DNA of 16,225 bases from Bacteroidota bacterium (GTDB lineage Bacteria > Bacteroidota > Bacteroidia > Chitinophagales > Chitinophagaceae). The notes under the pieces are model-generated. The model did not search any database. It had not been told where the DNA came from and saw only the letters and a list, made by a program, of their open reading frames with translations. The translations under genes were made by a program, and so were the position numbers. Below are positions 13,669 through 16,225 of the stretch, piece by piece. Numbering within the stretch: position 1 is the stretch's first letter; each line of letters starts with the position of its first letter. The DNA is taken from positions 1 to 16,225 of the forward strand of contig JAEWBT010000068.1 of the NCBI GenBank assembly GCA_023391015.1. Reading direction: 5' to 3'.

Positions 13669-14940
13669 ATGAAGGAAATCCTGCCTTTTTTCAGAGCATT
13701 GCTCTGCGTTTTTTTATTTATCCCGGCCTCAAACGTCTTTGCCCAGCGCAGCCTCACACTCGCCGAGGCGGAAAGAAGTTTACAAGAGAATAACCTCTTT
13801 TTGCTCGCTGCCCAGTACGAGATTCCGGCGGCAGAAGCGGCCGTGATTCAGGCGCGCATCTGGGACCTGCCCCAGGCCACCGCCGGACTCAATCTCATCA
13901 ATCCCCAAGACAAACGGGTGTTTGATGTGGGGCGAAATGGCCAAAAAGAGGTAGAAGTTCAACAAATTATCTACCTCGGCGGCAAAAAAAAGAGGGAAGT
14001 GGCCTTTGCTAAGTCTAACGTAACCATTGCCCGCCTGCAATTTGAACAACTGCTTCGCAACCTGCGCCTGCAACTGCGCCAAAGCTTTTACACACTTTAC
14101 TACGACCGGCAACGCCTGCAGCGCACCGACGAGCAAATCCGCATTCTGAATACGCTGCTGACGGCCTACCAAACGCAAACCGATAAGGGCAACGTGCCCC
14201 TCAAAGAGCTGGTGCGACTGGAAGCACTGGTACTGAACCTGCGCACCAACCGCGCCGACCTGGCCCGCGAAATCCTGGAATCGCAGCGCATTCTGTCGCT
14301 GCTCACCGGCACTACCGAAACCATTACGCCGGTGATAACCGAAGCGCGGCCAGCCGAGCGGATTCCTTTTCCCTTCCTCAACCGCGACAGCGCCATTGCC
14401 TATGCGTTGGAAAACAACCTCGAGTACCAAACGGCGCAGCGCATTGCCGAAAGCAGCGAACTGCGCCTGCGCTGGCAACGCACCCTCGCCGTTCCCGACC
14501 TCACCGCCGGCCTTTCCTACGACCAGAACAGCGGCGCTTTCCGGAACGAAGTGAACCTGACGCTGGGCATTCCCATTCCACTCTGGAACCGGAATAGGGG
14601 GAATATCAAAGAAGCCGAAGCCCGCCTTTCCCAAAGCCGCTACGAGCGCGATTACCGCCGCACCGAACTGGTGACGCTGGCCGGAACGCAATACGACCTC
14701 TGGCAGCAACAGCGCGCCCAACTGCGCAACCTCCGGCCCGAAACGGTCGCCAATCTGGACGCGGTGTACCGCGGCACGATTACCAATTTCCAAAAACGCA
14801 ACATCTCCCTGCTGGAATTCACCGACTTCGTGGAAAGCTATAACAACGCCGTAAACCAACTCAGTGAAATCCAAAAGGCGGCGCTGCTTTCCGGGCTTTC
14901 GCTGGAAAACACCCTTAACGTGAACCTGGACTCCAAATGA
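13669..14940 (+). CDS. TolC-family outer-membrane efflux channel (CusC/CzcC-like)
   Basis: The 423-residue product has a signal peptide (MKEILPFFRALLCVFLFIPASNVFAQ). It shows the duplicated, Gln/Leu/Ala-rich helical hairpins of the outer-membrane efflux protein family: 'LTLAEAERSLQENN', 'QQIIYLGGKKKREVAFAKSNVTIARLQFEQLLRNLRLQLRQSFYTLYYDRQRL' in the first half, and 'AIAYALENNLEYQTAQR...GLSYDQNSGAFRNEVNLTLGIPIPLWNRNRGNIKEAEARL' in the second. 'GIPIPLWNRNRGNI' is typical of metal-type (CzcC/CusC) channels. It would form the trimeric outer-membrane exit duct of an RND or similar efflux machine. Its stop (TGA 14938-14940) overlaps the ATG of the adaptor gene (ATGA), so the two are translationally coupled. 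No pump gene is in view. Confidence 0.88.
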   Translation: MKEILPFFRALLCVFLFIPASNVFAQRSLTLAEAERSLQENNLFLLAAQYEIPAAEAAVIQARIWDLPQATAGLNLINPQDKRVFDVGRNGQKEVEVQQIIYLGGKKKREVAFAKSNVTIARLQFEQLLRNLRLQLRQSFYTLYYDRQRLQRTDEQIRILNTLLTAYQTQTDKGNVPLKELVRLEALVLNLRTNRADLAREILESQRILSLLTGTTETITPVITEARPAERIPFPFLNRDSAIAYALENNLEYQTAQRIAESSELRLRWQRTLAVPDLTAGLSYDQNSGAFRNEVNLTLGIPIPLWNRNRGNIKEAEARLSQSRYERDYRRTELVTLAGTQYDLWQQQRAQLRNLRPETVANLDAVYRGTITNFQKRNISLLEFTDFVESYNNAVNQLSEIQKAALLSGLSLENTLNVNLDSK

Positions 14941-16040
14941 TTTTAAACAAAACAATGCGACATCTAATTCTATGGGTCTTTCTGGCACTTTTCGCCGCTA
15001 CCGCCTGCAAACGAAGCGCGCCGGAAAAAGAAGTGAAAGAAGGCTTTCGCCTCAGCGATAAAATGCTTTCTACCATGAAAACAGCGGGCGTGGTGCGGCT
15101 GCCGATGCGGGCTGAAATGACGTTTTTCGGGAAAATCACCACCGACGCCAACAAGCTGGTGGAAGTGTTTCCGGTGGTGGGCGGCAACGTGACGCGCGTG
15201 TACGTAGAACTGGGCGATTACGTGGAGAAAGGCCAGTTGCTCGCTACCATTCAAAGCACCGAGGTGGCCGGCTACGCGAAGGAACTGGAAGACGCCCGCA
15301 GTGAAGAGCTGCTGGCGCGCAACAAACTGAAAGTGGCGCAGGAAATGTACAGCGGCAAGCTCAGCACCGAGCGTGAAGTGCTGGAAGCGCGCAGCGAACT
15401 GGAAAAAGCACAGTCACAGAAGCGGCGCGTATCCGAGACGTATAAAATCTACAACATCCGCGGCGGCTCTACGTTTGAAGTGCGGGCCCCGATTAGCGGC
15501 TTTGTGGTGGAGAAAAATATCAACCAGGATATGCTACTCCGCAACGACCGGAGCGACAACATTTTTGACATCGCCCAGATTGCCGAGGTGTGGGCGCTGG
15601 CCAACGTCAACGAAAGCGACATCAATCAGGTGCACGTCGGCATGGACGCAGCGGTAACTACGTTGAGCTATCCGGACAAGACTTTTTCCGGAAAAGTGGA
15701 CAAGATTTTCAACGTCATCAACCCCGAAACCAAGGCGATGCAGGTACGGGTAAAGTTGCCCAACCCGGGCTTTTTGCTCAAACCGGAAATGCGGGCGCGC
15801 ATCCGCCTTTCCTACGAAGAGCCGTCGCAGCAGGCCCTGGCTATACCGGCCAAAGCGGTGATTTTTGACCAGGCCAAAACCTATGTAATGGTCTATCACA
15901 ACCGCACCCACATTGAAACCCGCGAGGTGGAAGTGCTGCGCGAAATCGGCGATATCTCTTATATCCGCTCTGGCGTGCGCGACAACGACACGGTGATTAC
16001 CGAAAACCAGCTCCTGATTTATCAGGCGCTGAACGGCTGA
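14937..16040 (+). CDS. Efflux periplasmic adaptor (membrane-fusion protein, CusB/CzcB-like)
   Basis: The 367-residue product begins MILNKTMRHLILWVFLALFAATACKRS, a probable lipoprotein signal with Cys24 as the lipidated residue. The second Met (14955) is also a plausible start, but 14937 gives the ATGA overlap with the channel gene. The order is typical of the family: biotinyl-lipoyl-like half 'VVGGNVTRVYVELGDYVEKGQLLATIQSTEVAGY' (about 76-109), an alpha-helical hairpin (about 110-165, 'ELEDARSEELLARNKLKVAQEMYSG...EVLEARSELEKAQSQ'), the second lipoyl half 'FEVRAPISGFVVEKNINQDMLL', and beta-barrel 'VWALANVNESDINQVHVGMDAAV...GKVDKIFNVINPETKAMQVRVKL'. It links an inner-membrane pump to the TolC-like channel. 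Metal ions are a plausible substrate class but not shown. It has no N-terminal metal-binding extension. Confidence 0.88.
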   Translation: MILNKTMRHLILWVFLALFAATACKRSAPEKEVKEGFRLSDKMLSTMKTAGVVRLPMRAEMTFFGKITTDANKLVEVFPVVGGNVTRVYVELGDYVEKGQLLATIQSTEVAGYAKELEDARSEELLARNKLKVAQEMYSGKLSTEREVLEARSELEKAQSQKRRVSETYKIYNIRGGSTFEVRAPISGFVVEKNINQDMLLRNDRSDNIFDIAQIAEVWALANVNESDINQVHVGMDAAVTTLSYPDKTFSGKVDKIFNVINPETKAMQVRVKLPNPGFLLKPEMRARIRLSYEEPSQQALAIPAKAVIFDQAKTYVMVYHNRTHIETREVEVLREIGDISYIRSGVRDNDTVITENQLLIYQALNG

Positions 16041-16042
16041 TA

Positions 16043-16077
16043 CATGTGTCATGGGTCATAAGTCATGTGTCATGGGG
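16043..16077. repeat. Short direct repeat after the adaptor gene
   Basis: CATGTGTCATGGG occurs twice with a period of 21 bp, in a stretch made almost wholly of TCATG/GTCAT words. It starts directly after the stop codon at 16040. No ORF and no T-rich terminator is seen in 16041-16225. Confidence 0.55.
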
Positions 16078-16184
16078 TATGTTTCATGAATAGACCTGCG
16101 CTTTTTCCGGAAATCAAGAGAAAATTTCCGGAAATAAACAACTCGCGCGGGAGTTCGCTAAGCGGCTCCCGTGTGTAGGGAGAA

Positions 16185-16224
16185 GCCAGTCTCTGACTGG
16201 CACAAAAGGCAGTCACAGACTGCC
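16185..16224. repeat. Two tandem hairpin units at the right edge
   Basis: GCCAGTC-TCT-GACTGGC (16185-16201) and GGCAGTC-ACA-GACTGCC (16208-16224) are near-identical 7-bp hairpins, 6 bp apart, and may continue beyond the window. They look like a REP-type palindromic cluster. They are preceded by a CGGGAG/CTCCCG stem (16149-16170). Confidence 0.7.
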
Positions 16225-16225
16225 A

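Noticed and set aside
13780..14988. 402-residue open frame on the minus strand
   Set aside because: It is antisense to the TolC-like gene and the start of the adaptor. It is long only because high-GC codon use removes stop codons; there is no domain.
16043..16225. CRISPR-like array at the right edge
   Set aside because: The units are hairpins only 6 bp apart and the direct repeats have an 8-bp gap. There are no spacers of 25-40 bp and no cas genes.

Overview
The window looks like a chromosomal segment from a Bacteroidota bacterium, probably of the Saprospiria/Chitinophagia type. The evidence is a secreted protein with a type IX secretion 'type B' C-terminal sorting domain, several TAnnTTTG-type -7 promoter boxes, an OmpA lipoprotein with an SCVxKxKY-type N-terminus, and compact genes separated by repeat-rich gaps. 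Hand counts of sample lines put the GC of most genes near 55-65%, with dips in the N-terminal part of the large secreted protein and in darT. No taxonomic marker is present, so the assignment stops at phylum level.

Layout, left to right. 1-57 is the last 18 codons of a SEC-C (SecA-type) protein, followed by a strong terminator and a 334-bp repeat-rich gap. 392-1672 holds a small DUF6580-type membrane protein and an HExxH protease-like domain fused to a two-helix membrane domain. 1755-2774 (-) is a sugar-1-phosphate nucleotidyltransferase. 2956-5841 is a 961-residue exported T9SS protein. A palindromic, MITE-like element follows, then an OmpA-family peptidoglycan-associated lipoprotein (6146-6904). 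7042-7860 (-) is a two-gene unit of a VOC/PhnB-like protein and an NTF2/SnoaL-like protein. A Crp/Fnr-type regulator (7986-8570, -) diverges from a TauE/SafE-type permease (8644-9480).

The right half holds an OmpR-type response regulator and its histidine kinase (9559-11741), then a complete DarT-DarG toxin-antitoxin pair (ADP-ribosylation of DNA and its reversal; 11887-13580), then a TolC-type outer-membrane channel overlapping a CusB/CzcB-type adaptor (13669-16040). The two-component system and the efflux genes may form a sensor-efflux unit that DarTG has interrupted. Two perfect 10-bp direct repeats one helical turn apart lie just upstream of the channel gene and are a plausible response-regulator site. 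No RND pump gene is present in the window.

The most unusual genome-scale signal is the palindrome TTCCGGAA, usually extended to TTTTCCGGAAAA. I count 20 copies in 16.2 kb, about 80 times the random expectation. Twelve lie in the roughly 12% of the window that is intergenic, often 7-13 bp after a stop codon. Inside genes it is read in different frames. DarTG lies in the longest stretch without it (10272-14538).
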